Below, piece after piece: positions 1 through 10,490 of a stretch of 64,000 bases of DNA. The notes below the pieces were generated by a model, which was not told where the DNA came from, did not search any database, and saw only the letters and a list, made by a program, of their open reading frames with translations. The DNA is from Agelas oroides (Eukaryota; Porifera; Demospongiae; Agelasida; Agelasidae). The position numbers were made by a program, and so were the translations under genes. The stretch lies in NCBI GenBank assembly GCA_949130485.1, contig OX422186.1:4745792-4809791 (forward strand). Reading direction: 5' to 3'. Within the stretch, counting starts at the first letter, position 1, and every line of letters starts with the position of its first letter.

Positions 1-360
1 AGTTTATGTACACAAGTTTACAAGACCCTCCTTCTCTGTGTGCGAGGGTCTGGTTCAGAGACTACCTTGGTACACACATACTACTAAAGCTTCTGTGAAG
101 CTGCAACCATTTATGTATCTGCATATTATGCTGCTTTTGGAACAGACCTGCACTGGCCCAAGCTTCAGCTTCTCCAGGTGTGTCTCCTGTCAGCTGATCA
201 CACCTGTGTAAAGTTAGCAACAGAGTTAACCGTGTACAGGCCTGATCAAAGTCATGGCAAAGTAGTGGCTGCAATTGTTTGTTGGCTTTTGTTGCACACT
301 GAGGCACAGCTAGGCTGAATGATACGCTTGCCATTGTCAGGAAGGTTTCCAATCATTAAT
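1..360. other. No gene seen; small hairpin-type repeat relic
   Basis: I see no convincing coding exon here. Positions 23-57 contain a short inverted repeat (AGACCCTCC ... CGAGGGTCTGG). It resembles the CCAGACCC/GGGTCTGG motif found at the ends of several short repeats elsewhere in the window (3238, 7469, 15050). The 96-aa minus-strand frame across 62-352 has no domain, splice context or composition that marks it as real. Confidence 0.4.
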
Positions 361-593
361 CATGGCGTACGGTAGTACGCCATATGTAGGGATGACCCCG
401 AAAAAAAATGGCGGCCACATTAAAAGTGCACAAATGACACGCTCGAAATGTCTACGTTAGATTAGTCAAAGGCCTCTATGAGCCATATCAGGCATTACCG
501 AGTGCTTCCATGAGCAACGGGATCGTTAACTTTGCTGGAGAGCATCGCTGAAGTACCAGACCGGCGAGTCGCTAAAACGGGCAAATCGTCTAT

Positions 594-651
594 CTTCTGA
601 CTTTCTTCTTTCTTTCTTCTTTCTTTCTTTCTTCTTTCTCCTTTCTTCTGT
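594..651. repeat. TTTCT/TTC microsatellite in the left arm
   Basis: Pyrimidine-only run of TTTCT and TTCT units. The complementary purine run lies at about 4790-4855 in the opposite arm of the foldback element. Confidence 0.85.
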
Positions 652-1181
652 CAGTGTAACTGTCAGCCAGGCAAGCACGATAGCGGCTGAAGCTATTACA
701 ACGATTCAAATGCGAAAAAACAGCATAAATCACCGGGTATTGCACTCACTACTTATCGTTATCGTAGAACTCGAACTATTTTTCAGCGATTCCCAAGCAC
801 TCCGATGTTAATGCTTAGTGCTATATGCCATTTTGCTACAATAACATTATTCATAGAAACTAGGCCTACCCCCCCCCCCCCCCCCCCCTCCCCGAAGCTC
901 AACTGACCACGTGTTCAGAGAACTAGCTTTATAGCGTGAAAGATGAACTTCGGACGGCAACAGCCAAAGTCAGGTATATAGTATAACGCAAAACATGGGA
1001 GATGTGCATGTTTCCAGAAGAAGTATTATAAGGTATGTATTGCTAGAGCTGCTGTAAATGAAAGTGTATATGTGTCATAATATGAGGACTCCCACACTAA
1101 GCACATGTAGTTTGCAAGTACAGCGGTTTCTACTTCCATTTAGACCATAGCTGAAGTCATTTTGTAATCTAGTCAGTTGCT

Positions 1182-1298
1182 AGTCATATAACCCACCTAG
1201 ACACTAGGTATACTTGATGGTTAAAACACTACCTGGTCGGCCTTGCCAACTAGTGTTTTAACCATCAAGTACTTTGTATCTAGGCGGATTATATGACT
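1182..1298. repeat. 117-bp palindromic MITE-like element
   Basis: AGTCATATAA...CACCTAGA...TACTTGATGGTTAAAACACT pairs with AGTGTTTTAACCATCAAGTA...TCTAG...TTATATGACT. The arms are about 50 nt with a short loop near CTACCTGGTCGGCC. It lies inside the 4.7-kb foldback element just past its left arm and has no coding capacity. Confidence 0.75.
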
Positions 1299-1370
1299 TG
1301 GAACACTAGCCACTGATATTCAATTTTTTATTTTCAACTTTCACATTTCAAATTTGCTTGTTATAGTCAT

Positions 1371-1577
1371 TTACAACAAAAATGCATATAGTACACATAC
1401 AAGTTTACTTAGAGTTAATGGTAGCATTTTGGCTGGTGTCTTCTTAACATCCTCCTTTTGTCTTGTGCCTGAGTCTTCATATTCCTCCAACGCAGCAATT
1501 AGCAGCCTATTGGTAGTTTGGTCTTCGAATTGCTCTATTGCAGCTAGTAGCACCGAGTCAATGGTGGCTTCATTCAA
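1371..1577 (-). CDS. Short acidic ORF inside the foldback element, unrecognised
   Basis: This is a 68-aa frame rich in Leu, Ala and Glu in its first half (motifs LLAAIEQFED and LLIAALEEYED, an internal near-repeat of about 19 residues). The second half is hydrophobic and unlike a globular domain. The LLAA(I/L)E(Q/E)(F/Y)ED duplication suggests a real helical coding remnant, perhaps the N-terminal end of an element-encoded protein. I cannot name a family, and no continuation is visible. It may be a relic of the autonomous parent of this element. Confidence 0.3.
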   Translation of the reverse strand: MNEATIDSVLLAAIEQFEDQTTNRLLIAALEEYEDSGTRQKEDVKKTPAKMLPLTLSKLVCVLYAFLL

Positions 1578-2071
1578 AAACTTTCACACTAAAGGAGGCG
1601 GCCGCAGAAACTGGCAGTTGTTCAGCTCTCGCTCACTTCATGTGGACTACTATCAGGTTCACCAAAAACTCTCTGCAGACTTCGTGCCCACAGAGCTCAC
1701 ATACATGTAGTATTGAGTCGTAAGACACCAAATACAGCAAGAGTTTTACAGTGAGTATCTATCGTTTTGACACCACAGCGTTGGGATCTATGGATTTATA
1801 AGCCTGTGTGCAAAGCCTCATAAAACTCATGTGCTTTGCACTTGGTTGAGGCTTTGCTTGGAGTTCTAAACCCCCCAGATAAAGAAGTTTGATGTTTGGA
1901 TTGACAATTTCACTTGGAAGCATCTGACTTTATGACAATTCTTAGTTCTTTGTGAACAAAAGTGTTCTGTACTATCATACTGTACACACCATGCATCTTC
2001 CCCTCGGCCTACCCTTCCACGTCTCTTCTCTGTTACCGTCCCTAATAAATTACAAAAAAAACAAAACAGCA

Positions 2072-2903
2072 GGAACAAGTCACAAAAAAGTTTTCTGAAT
2101 GAAAACAAGCGCATGTAGGGATGGAACCCTCAAAAACCAACCAAACTAGATGGGAATGACACCACAACAATTTCACACCATCCCTACATCTTGTGCCATT
2201 TTGCTATGTACACCACAAAACTCCCTACATGCACTTAGTCTATTCACACCCACTAAAAGAACACTGAACAATATACACCCTTCTACATAAAAGACAATCC
2301 ATATTTGCCATGTTCAGCAGCAATAAGATTTCACAACATGACATACCATACAGACCCAGCTCATGCCCTCCACATGCAGTTTCTACATTCAAGACTAGTC
2401 TCGGAAGCCAGACCCTTTCTGTTCCACAGCACCAATCGCTTTCAGTATCGGCACGCAGAGGAACTAAGAATCGTCATAAATTCAAACGCTTCGAAGTGAA
2501 ATTGTAAATTCAAACATCAAACTTCTTCCCTCCGCGTGCCGCATACTGAAAGTGATCAGCGCTGCACGGAAAGGGTCTGGCTTGCGAGACTACTTCAAGA
2601 CAGACCACATCTGCCATGCTCAGTATAGCAACTACATTGCAGCCACCCACAACATAACTCACTCCCCATACTCATTAACATGCACTCCACACCCAGCACT
2701 ACCCACCCCACTGCCTTCCACAACCCTCCTATGCACACAACTAACAAACACAAAGCATAGTTGGCAAAATGGCACAAGATGTAGGGATGGTGTGAAATTG
2801 TTGTGGTGTCATTCCCATCTAGTTTGGTTGGTTTTTGAGGGTTCCATCCCTACATGCGCTTGTTTTCATTCAGAAAACTTTTTTGTGACTTGTTATACAT
2901 GTG
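2072..2903. mobile_element. Nested inverted-repeat element (about 130-bp TIRs)
   Basis: Positions 2072-2213 and 2761-2903 are inverted copies (AACAAGTCACAAAAAAGTTT outermost; GCATGTAGGGATGGAACCCT and GATGTAGGGATGGTGTGAAA inside). A second inverted pair lies within or straddling it: 1880-1945 matches the complement of about 2459-2527 (AAGTTTGATGTTTG). The TAGGGATG motif also occurs in the tips of the surrounding 4.7-kb element, so the two may be related families. There is no transposase frame. Confidence 0.7.
2396..2592. mobile_element. 197-bp MITE with TAGTC...GACTA ends and about 9-bp TSD
   Basis: The ends are TAGTCTCGGAAGCCAGACCC and its near complement GGGTCTGGCTTGCGAGACTA. The flanks ATTCAAGAC (2387-2395) and CTTCAAGAC (2593-2601) match at 8 of 9 bases, as expected for an aged 9-bp target duplication. 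It belongs with the elements at 8829, 15038 and 20199. Confidence 0.7.
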
Positions 2904-3010
2904 TGTGTACCCTGCCAAGCAGGTGAATGCCATTGCACTTTACTGTTCACAACTACAGTAACACCGGTGACAGAATATTTCTACTCTGAAGATGCAACTG
3001 GGTAACATAC

Positions 3011-3083
3011 TTGGCCATGGCAGTGAAGCACAAGGCAGCATACTGTGGGTCATCCTCGTTCTTCAGAGCATTGGCCAGCTTGT
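3011..3083 (-). pseudogene. Isolated exon-like fragment, possibly HAP40/F8A-like
   Basis: On the minus strand a pyrimidine-rich acceptor (CTTCCTCACTAG) precedes 73 nt of open frame that ends at a good donor (GTATGT). The encoded segment reads as a helix pair with the motif EDDPQYAALCFTAMAK. I associate this style of sequence (acidic, PYAA(W/F)C..A(V/M)A) with the first TPR-like helices of the huntingtin-associated HAP40/F8A family, but only tentatively. No neighbouring exon was found in either direction inside the foldback element. It looks like a captured or stranded host exon rather than an intact gene. Confidence 0.35.
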
Positions 3084-3089
3084 CTAGTG

Positions 3090-4380
3090 AGGAAGCAAAA
3101 AGTGATCATACATAGTGTCGTCACCTGTGCTACATAATTACATGTTCTATGAAATAATTCATAATCCTGCTCCACCTTTGATACAGCAAACACCTAAATT
3201 GATGGGGACATATTTATAAGCTCTTCCATTCTTGTACCCAGACCCCACTTAAGAGGAGAGGGTCTGGCCAATTCCTCAAGCTTCACATTCATTGTATTGC
3301 TGTGAACCAGTTGCAGATAAATGGTTAATCAACCAGTATAAGCTATTTTGTAGGTTTACGTACCGGTTTCAAACAGCTGCCACTAAGTCAAGTGTGCACA
3401 CACACAAATTATATGAACCACGTGCAAAGATGAACACCAATGAGTCTATACCCTTTTGGTCGTGTCTCCGTCTCTATTGCATCGAAACACTTAGGTTTTG
3501 AAAAAGATGACAGCGAAAGCCACTCAAAGGAAGCCATGCAATCTGCAAGTTATGCAAGTTTAACTGACAGACGTCATAGCCGACTTCATTGCATGTGATC
3601 TCAGGCCGGTTAACTGACAGGTACTGGTAAACAGATAACTGGTTTTATTTTTGCATCCAGGTTCACAACAATGATTGCTTTCTGGTGATAATTTTCTAAC
3701 TGCTAATCACACTGCAGAAAATTCAATCTGCAGTTACAACACTGGAATCCTTGCATGATGGTACAGCACTTTTTGGCGCATAAATTAGTTATAGGTTCAC
3801 AACTATACATACAGTAGACTATGAATTCATAATAAAGTCTGAGGAATCAGCTGAATGTTACTAGATCCTCTCCATTTGGGTGGGTCTGGGAATGATGACT
3901 ATTCAGTACAGTCAAGAGTACGCAAGAATGAGCAAGAGTGCCTAATTAACACTCACAGAAGTATATACTGTGCTAACAACTGCTTATACATATGTGTGGA
4001 AAGCCTTCCTTGCCATGTAATGGCTTCCACTTCACCCACCCAGTGTGTTATTGGCCTTCATTAAAACATGGACCATACTGGAATGGATCAACTGGAAGTG
4101 CACTGGAAGTAGTTGCTACTGCACTCATAATACAGTAAATGAATCACAAAAGAGCCTTATAGCTAAATGAGCAGTAGCAGGAGCGTGTGATGGTTCTCTT
4201 CAAGTAAGACATTGCAAGAGCAAGTTGGTTCAAGCAACTAGGCAATTGCTGATACTATTTCACTTGATTGTTGGATGTGTTTTACTGAGAGGTTTTAGCC
4301 ACATACACATTCATCTCGTATCTACAGCTTACTAGCTTGTAGCTGGAGAACACAACTTTTATGGTCGAATGACAACATGC
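3090..4380. other. Interior of the foldback element, no gene seen
   Basis: Apart from a CCAGACCCC...GGGTCTGG mini-hairpin at 3238-3268, this 1.3-kb interior shows no domain-bearing frame, no exon with matched splice signals and no tandem repeats. The 69-aa frames at 3292 and 3855 look like noise. Confidence 0.4.
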
Positions 4381-5091
4381 AGTATGGGAGTCCTCACATT
4401 ATGACACATACACTTTCATTTACAGCAGCTCTAGCAATACATACCTTCTCCTGGAAACATGCACATCCCCTCTCTATGTTTTGCATTATACTATATACCT
4501 GACTTTGGCTGTTGCCCATCTTTCACGGTAAGCTGGATCTAAACACGTGCTCAGTTGAGCTTCCGGGGGGCGTACTTGCTATGAATAATCTTATTCTAGC
4601 AAAATGGCGTATTTGCACTAAGCATTAACATTGGAGTGCTTGAGAATCACTGAGGAATAGTTCGAGTTCTACGATAACGATAAGTAGTGAGTGCAATACC
4701 CAGTGATTTATGTCGTTTTTTCGCGTTTGAATTGTTGTAATAGCTTCAGCTGTTATCGTGCTTGCCTGGCTGACAGTTACACTGACAGAAGAAAGAAGAA
4801 AGAAGAAAGAAAGAAGAAAGAAAGAAAGAAGAAAGAAAGAAAGAAGAAAGTCAGAAGATAGACGATTTGCCTGTTTTAGCGACTCGCCGGTCTGGTACTT
4901 CAGCGATACCCTCCAGCAAAGTTAACGGTCCCGTTGCTCATGGAAGCACTCGGTAATGCCTGATATGGCTCATAGAGGCCTTTGACTAATCTAACGTAGA
5001 CATTTCGAGCGTGTCATTTGTGCACTTTTATTGTGGCCACCATTTTTTTTCGGGGTCATCCCTACATATGGTGTACTACCGTACGCCATGA

Positions 5092-5580
5092 TTCCCTTGT
5101 AACACAGTGTAGGCGGGTTATTTGCCCACATGCAATCAAGTTAGCCTCAATCCCAGGCTGTATGGGACAGCCTGCACGTGTGTGACCATGCCCAGAAACA
5201 CAGGGAAATTTTGCGCGTTTCAAAACTGTTGGTAAACACTATGTATATTTTCAAATCATCGAAAGATGGATGTCTTGTAGAGTCTATTGCCATTTGTGAG
5301 CTCCAGGAGCGAAGGCTATTTGCCATGCATACGAAGGCAAAGAGATGCTTTTTATGTGACTATATGTACCAACTGGTTTTGGTACATCAGTGTGCTATGA
5401 GGTGCTGCCATTTAGGCGATTGACCACAAATGAAGCGAGTTGGTTATAGGGTAGCCTTGAACCAGGCTTTCCGTTCTGGATTTTGTCTTGCAGGTTTGGA
5501 GGCAAAATCCAGAATGAAAAGCCTGGGTTGAGGAAAGGTATAACTGTAGCATTGCTTTGGTATTTCACCATTGGTTACAG
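5092..5580. repeat. Spacer with a 65-bp stem-loop (5462-5526)
   Basis: CCAGGCTTTCCGTTCTGGAT pairs with the complementary ATCCAGAATGAAAAGCCTGG (5507-5526) across a loop of about 20 nt. The rest of the stretch has no recognisable gene. The 81-aa frame at 5178 has no domain and no splice context. Confidence 0.55.
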
Positions 5581-5585
5581 CCAGA

Positions 5586-6210
5586 TTTCAAACCCTTAAC
5601 TGGTTTGTAAACCATTCAACCAGATTATAAGCTGACTGGTTGGATATAAAACTGGTTTAGTGTACAGTAAGTCAAAAAGAGGGTCAATAAGCCGGCGTGC
5701 ATGGTCAAAAAGCGAGCCCGCACATGCGCTAAACGGCTTAGCACTCAGGGTCCACGGTCCTTTCATGTGTAATAAAAGCTCGTGGAAAGAAGCTGCAAAA
5801 CTCAATCTGGGGTGAGGCTAGTCAGCTCTTTTACATGTTAGTTTCAGCCTTACTTGCTAGGCTTGCACGCCAGACACAGCCAATGCCACTGCAGATCGCT
5901 TTCAGTATCAAAGCGATCCACGGTGGGGTTGGTTGGGTCTCGCTTGCAAGACTATATGCTTGTATGCTTCTGTAAATCGTTTGGCCAGCTTTTAAGCCGT
6001 TCAGGCTATGGGATGTTTGTTTGGCCAGCTTTCTTGCACAGCTTTCATGCCATTCAGGGTGCTTGTAACCCATTTAGAAACCAGGCCAAACTGCTTGGAA
6101 GCTGGCTGAATGGCTTACAGTTCACTTTGTATAAGCGAGTGGGCCAACCAGTTTAATAACTAGATGACAGGTTTATAAACTGGTGGCCTGTTTGCAAACT
6201 GGTCAATTTT
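5586..6210. repeat. Degenerate inverted-repeat region built on AACTGGTTT/AAACCAGTT motifs
   Basis: The left side (5590-5665) and right side (6125-6210) are both dense in ACTGGTTTGTAAAC-like words and their complements. A second imperfect repeat, TTTGGCCAGCTTT, occurs at about 5980 and 6022. This is probably an old foldback element. The overlapping short frames are by-products of the repeats. Confidence 0.35.
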
Positions 6211-6419
6211 TTAATTGATCCGCAACGTATACAATTGCCAATATTGTCACTTTATGTGGTTTTATGGCTATTTTTTTAGCTATCTATGTATGTATACTAC
6301 TTGTCCGAATGTCACCCCACATGGACTAATTACAATTTTATCAAAATATGCAGGAGGTTGGCTGTGCATACGCAAGTAGTGAATACTGGTTGTTTGTCTT
6401 TGTAAGTGGCCTGAGAAGG

Positions 6420-6760
6420 AGGCTATAATCGACAAGGTATGTACACAATTCGAGGAAAAGCCAGCTGTACACTTACCTAGGTAGCGAAGGACACTTAGTA
6501 CTGCCATTATTGGTTGCAGAGTGTGACGAGGTACACACGCAATTCGAGGAAAAGACAGCTATACACTTAGGTAGCTTAGTATGGACTCCCATACCCTAGG
6601 TCAAACTAGTGAAAGGATGCTTGATACTGCCTACATCGAAAGTACACCTTCGTGTTTCCACGTATTGTGATTCTGCACACAATTCTAGGAAAAAATACCT
6701 ATATACTTACTTAGCTTACGAGAGCAGGCCTTTGCGTTTCCACGTATTGTAATCCTTATG
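6420..6760. repeat. Three diverged direct repeats of about 70-110 bp
   Basis: The words ACACAATTCGAGGAAAAG, ACACGCAATTCGAGGAAAAG and ACACAATTCTAGGAAAAAAT recur at about 6434, 6535 and 6676, each followed by TATACACTTA-CTTAGGTAGC-like sequence. GTTTCCACGTATTGT occurs twice (about 6655, 6728). No coding function is visible. Confidence 0.55.
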
Positions 6761-7585
6761 CAACGTAAAATCTAATTTTATGTAAGAAATTCAATTTCAG
6801 GAATTTATGACGAATCCAATCTGACGTAAGGTCACAACCAAACTATTAGAATAATTACGGTAGTACCAGTTGGTAAGCTCTGACTGGTTTGAGTTTCTGA
6901 TGGTTACATACTTTTCATATTTTAAAATATCAATCCATTCCAGCAGGTTACAATTTTACATCAAATATTTTGAGAAGATGGAAATGTTCAAGAAAGACGA
7001 ACTGCATTCAAGATAACAAGGTTGGGCTTGCTCTGTGTGTTGTGCATTCTCATGTTTGCTCAGCCATTCTCAAGATTGTTACACAATTTCTGAACTTTAT
7101 GAATGTGTTAATTACTGTGCAGATACTTACTGTAATCTTCACTTGCTTCACCGGCATTTGGTTTCTTCATGAACCGCCTAATAGGTGAAGTGAAGTGAGA
7201 GAAAGTTAGGGTTGTATCAACTGAAACAGTCTGTAGAAAGAGGTGCTAGGAACAAAGCCAAAGTCTCTACTTTGTACAGTGTTTTCCTGAATATAAATGC
7301 TTTCGCCTACAGTACCATGCCACTCTTTCCAAAAAGAAGCAAGGATTATTTCATGCAGATGAGATGACGTTAGTGTGTACTCAAAACCTGTTGTTGGAAA
7401 ATCTATCTGGGACTCTCATAGACTGCATAGTCACAATGCTACATGTTTGTACTATGTTCTGAATCACCAGACCCTCCTCCCTTCTTACTGGGGGTCTTGC
7501 TGAGGGTCTGGGAACGAGACTAGCCTTTCCCTTACTTGAACTCATTCCACCCCTTCTGCTGGAGAGTCTGGGAACCAGATTACAA
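6761..7585. other. No gene seen; fragment of a TAGTCTC-family repeat
   Basis: This is ordinary AT-rich sequence. Around 7466-7525 there is a CCAGACCCTCC ... GGGTCTGGGAACGAGACTA block, which looks like the inner and right end of the TAGTC...GACTA element family without a clear left partner. The 72-aa frame at 6970 is hydrophobic but lacks a domain or splice support. Confidence 0.4.
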
Positions 7586-7979
7586 AGTTGTAAGTAACTT
7601 TACAAAGTGAGCATGGCATTCTTGTACACCAAACTGTACAGTTTATTGTACCAGTACTTGACAGGGGTGCTGGAAAAGCTTACATAGGGTAGTCACTTGC
7701 ATGTCACCAATAGAAGCATTTGCAACTGTGATCAAATGGAATCAAGCAATCAACGGCTTTTGTACTTGATCAAAGTTCCAAGGTGATCTCCGAACACCAA
7801 AATCAAAGGATCAACATTACTACTGGTACATGCAAGTGGCTACCCCTTCTATTACATACTTCCCTGACTCTTCCAAATATAGGTAGGTGTTTCAGCACCC
7901 ATGTCAAGTACTGGTACAATAAACTGTACAGCTTGGTGTACAAGAATGCCATGCTCACTTTGTAAAGTTACTTACAACT
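7586..7979. mobile_element. Foldback MITE interrupted by a second MITE
   Basis: The outer arms 7586-7663 and 7902-7979 are inverted copies (AGTTGTAAGTAACTTTACAA; GTACCAGTACTTGAC inside). An independent inverted-repeat element (7685-7848) with ends AGGGTAGTCACTTGCATGTC sits between them. A better-preserved relative of it lies at 62130-62423. This is insertion of one MITE into another. Confidence 0.75.
7685..7848. mobile_element. Inner GATCAA-rich MITE, relative of 62130-62423
   Basis: The ends GGGTAGTCACTTGCATGTC and GACATGCAAGTGGCTACCC form the inverted repeat only approximately, because the right copy reads TACATGCAAGTGGCTACCCC. The interior is rich in GATCAA/AATCAA words, as is the 62.1-kb copy, which also shares AGAAGCATTTGC after the end. 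Confidence 0.6.
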
Positions 7980-8819
7980 GTGAGGTAGTTTGGTTCCCAG
8001 ACTCTTTAGACCCGAGTGCGCAGACTGTGCATCCTGGAATGTGGCTTATTTATGACATGAATGTCAGTATAACAACGAATCAATGTACAGCCTTTCTGCG
8101 TGCATGTGAAATGCGCAAATGACAAGCAGTATGATGTTATCTCGGCTATGCAATGACTACAGGCGGGGTTGAGCTTACCAGATGTAAGGGAAAGGAAGCC
8201 AGGCAGAAAACATTTCTCTCTTAGCCCATGGGAAGAACATCAATGCTATCACTCTCATGTGGGAAGGTAGGTTACTAACTTTAGCTGTTCTTCTCTCAAA
8301 CTATGGTAGCCTCAAGTCACTGAGCTTTCATTCACAGCTATGACGTATTCAACCAGATGTCCTAAATTACATTCTTTCGTACCTTCTGCTGTCTGATTGA
8401 AGCTGCAATATTTTTGTAACAGGGACAGGTCAGGGATCGGTGGTCTAAAATGGTGTTGTATCTCTAAGGTGTGGTAAACTGCCTCAGCTCCTGAAGCCAT
8501 GCGGGTATATGTTCCTGTTGCTGTCTGTCTGCCCACTTCTCTCCTGTGGTTTCATTGGTGTCGAGTCTACTGTCAGTGAGAACTGACTTCAGTCTGAACT
8601 GACCTATGGTGTATCACAGCTACCTCCTTGGGCCTCATCGAGTAAAAGACTATTGATGCAGCACAACATGAGAGTGTGCGTGGTTCACTTCTGGTTGGAA
8701 TGTGTATTGGCCTAGATATAAGACACTCCAGGTCCTTCTGAGACAGCTGTCAACCCTGGCTGGACTTGTACTACCCGAAAAGGACATTTGATACATGTTT
8801 GTGAGAAAATGCCATGCAT
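7980..8819. other. No gene recognised
   Basis: Two minus-strand frames (8312-8536, 74 aa; 8650-8847, 65 aa) show mixed composition but no motif that I can place. They may be degraded transposon coding sequence. There is no tandem or inverted structure of note. Confidence 0.35.
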
Positions 8820-8828
8820 GGAAACTAC

Positions 8829-8881
8829 TAGTCTCGCGTGGCCACACCCATTTCCGAAATGGGTGTGGCCACGCGAGACTA
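8829..8881. mobile_element. 53-bp near-perfect palindromic mini-element with 9-bp TSD
   Basis: TAGTCTCGCGTGGCCACACC at the left end is mirrored exactly by GGTGTGGCCACGCGAGACTA at the right end. The pairing continues through CATTT/AAATG, with only a few unpaired bases in the centre. GGAAACTAC stands directly on both sides (8820-8828 and 8882-8890), a perfect 9-bp target duplication. It is one of the shortest insertion-like units I would accept as a MITE, and it shares the TAGTC...GACTA termini with 2396, 15038 and 20199. Confidence 0.85.
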
Positions 8882-8890
8882 GGAAACTAC

Positions 8891-9490
8891 CTTGACGATT
8901 CATTCTGCCTCCTTGGACGAAGTGACTGAGCCTCTACGCAACACTTTGGTTGGTACTCATCTGAATCCATACGTGTGTCTGTTTGGTGTGGATGTGTGCT
9001 GGTGATGGTGGGATATTCACTGGCCTCTTGAGGCTGTCAGCCCCTCTAATCTTGCCAGAATCTTGCCCTGGATGTATGTTACTTATTTGGATGTTTCTAC
9101 CTGTGTGCGGCTTCTAAATGGACTATAGTTTCATTGTTCATTGTCCTGTGTCTTTATGTATGCATCTGCATTCCCTTCTGGGTGTATCAATCAATATAGA
9201 GTTTTTTCATGTGATGTCATCATACAAAGGAAAACGGAAAACTGCCGCCATGTTGGTGTACAACGAGATAGCAGCTTCTATGTTGACCTTTGCAAATAGA
9301 GCGATATATTTATAACGCTTCTATTATGTGTTGATCAGACAAAATACCACTGCTATGTAAGTGAAAGCAGTGATATTGTAAACGCTTACCTGTGGGTTTA
9401 ATTCCAATCCACGTTGCATATACTGCAAATGACATACCATACAAGTTGTACGCCAAGATGGCGGCTAGGTCCAGTTGTGACGCAACCGTT
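8891..9490. other. No gene recognised
   Basis: This is a mixed-composition spacer. The 65-aa plus-strand frame at 9118-9315 has no domain. No repeats were noticed until the start of the foldback element at 9491. Confidence 0.35.
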
Positions 9491-9621
9491 GTTACAGTAA
9501 TATGTGTTCCCCCGGGGAATGTGTCCCCCCGAACACATTTCCCTAGTGATATCTGTTCCCCGAACAATTATCACTAGGGCCAGGAGTTTCCACATCAGTG
9601 GCACGCAGTGATATATGTTTC

Positions 9622-10047
9622 CGTCCTCACGGCTGCGATGGAGGAAAACACATCTCGTACAGAGCAAGTCGCATCGCTTCTCTTCACAGACCTGAGCACA
9701 ATTTCATGAATGTGCAGTATGGAAGCTCAGACTGTGGATTATTTGCAGTAGCATTTGCTACCTCACTGTGTGAGGGCATTGACCCAACCACCTGCATTTA
9801 CTGCCAACCCAACATGAGGCACCACTTCCTAGCATGCATCAACAACGGCGAAGTGAAGGCATTCCCAACTGCAAAAATCCGTCGACCCATTACCAGCAAA
9901 ATTGAAGAACTAACAGTATACTGCACATGCAGAATGCCATTTAATGAGCGAGAGTCAGGTGGTGAGAAGATGATAATGTGCTTCAAATGCAGGGAGTAGT
10001 TTCATGATACTTGTCTGGTGAAAGCAGTCCCGGAACAGTATTGGATA
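9622..10047 (+). pseudogene. Ulp1-like (C48) cysteine protease C-terminus plus PHD finger, broken
   Basis: The frame contains NVQYGSSDCGLFAVAFATSL, the usual Ulp1/SENP-type block around the catalytic Cys (Q...DCG(L/I)FA), followed by a GIDP segment. About 60 residues later it shows a zinc-finger-like series: YCTC, then MIMCFKC, then FHDTC. This is the pattern of a PHD finger. The codon expected for the conserved Trp before FH is TAG (9997-9999), so the finger is cut by a nonsense change. The N-terminal half of the protease, including the catalytic His, is absent. Proteins with this Ulp1-PHD pairing are common in transposon-rich invertebrate genomes (family knowledge). This copy is inferred to be non-functional. 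Confidence 0.65.
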
Positions 10048-10317
10048 GTTAGATCTACTTATAGATTTACATCGATCTATAACATCTCTGTTGTGTGCTT
10101 TTGTTCTGTGTCTATAGTTATTACATAAGATCTTATACATTGTTACCTTTGTATCATTCATGGGAGAACTGGGAATCATATCAATATTCTATATTGTACC
10201 TATGAACACAGACATGAGATTTCACTTATCTTTATCATGGGGGAACAGTTAACCTTGGAAAACATATATCACTGATGTTAATGTTGCCAAGTATGGCAGT
10301 GATATCTGTTTGGAGAA

Positions 10318-10490
10318 ACAGATATCACTAGGGATATGTGTTCGGGGGCACACATTCTCCAAACAGATATCACTAGGGATATGTGTTCGGGGGCACACAT
10401 TCTCCAAACAGATATCACTAGGGATATGTGTTTGGGGGCACACATTCTCCAAACAGGTACCACTAGGGATATGTGTTCGGGGGCACACAT
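10318..10490. repeat. 45-bp tandem repeat, about 3.8 copies
   Basis: The unit contains GATATCACTAGGGATATGTG, then a TTCGGGGGCACACATTCTCC stretch and AAACA. It holds the 6-bp palindrome GATATC. The copies are nearly identical, with GTACCA replacing ATATCA in the last. The reading frames through the array are artefacts of the 45-nt (3n) period. Confidence 0.9.

Larger units (their letters stand above)
361..5091. mobile_element. 4.7-kb foldback element with about 0.7-kb terminal inverted repeats
   Basis: Positions 361-1094 reappear as an inverted, slightly diverged copy at 4385-5091. The outer ends read CATGGCGTACGGTAGTACGC on both strands, and this tip is itself a small hairpin (GGCGTAC/GTACGCC). 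Both arms carry the same TTTCT-rich microsatellite (594-650 and its complement at 4790-4855), so the arms are copies of each other. The interior holds a 1182-1298 palindrome, a nested inverted-repeat element (2072-2903), a 9-bp-TSD MITE and an exon-like fragment (3011-3083). I find no transposase and no clear target-site duplication. It is probably a non-autonomous DNA transposon of the long-TIR (foldback) type. The class is inferred; the inverted repeat is seen directly. Confidence 0.85.
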
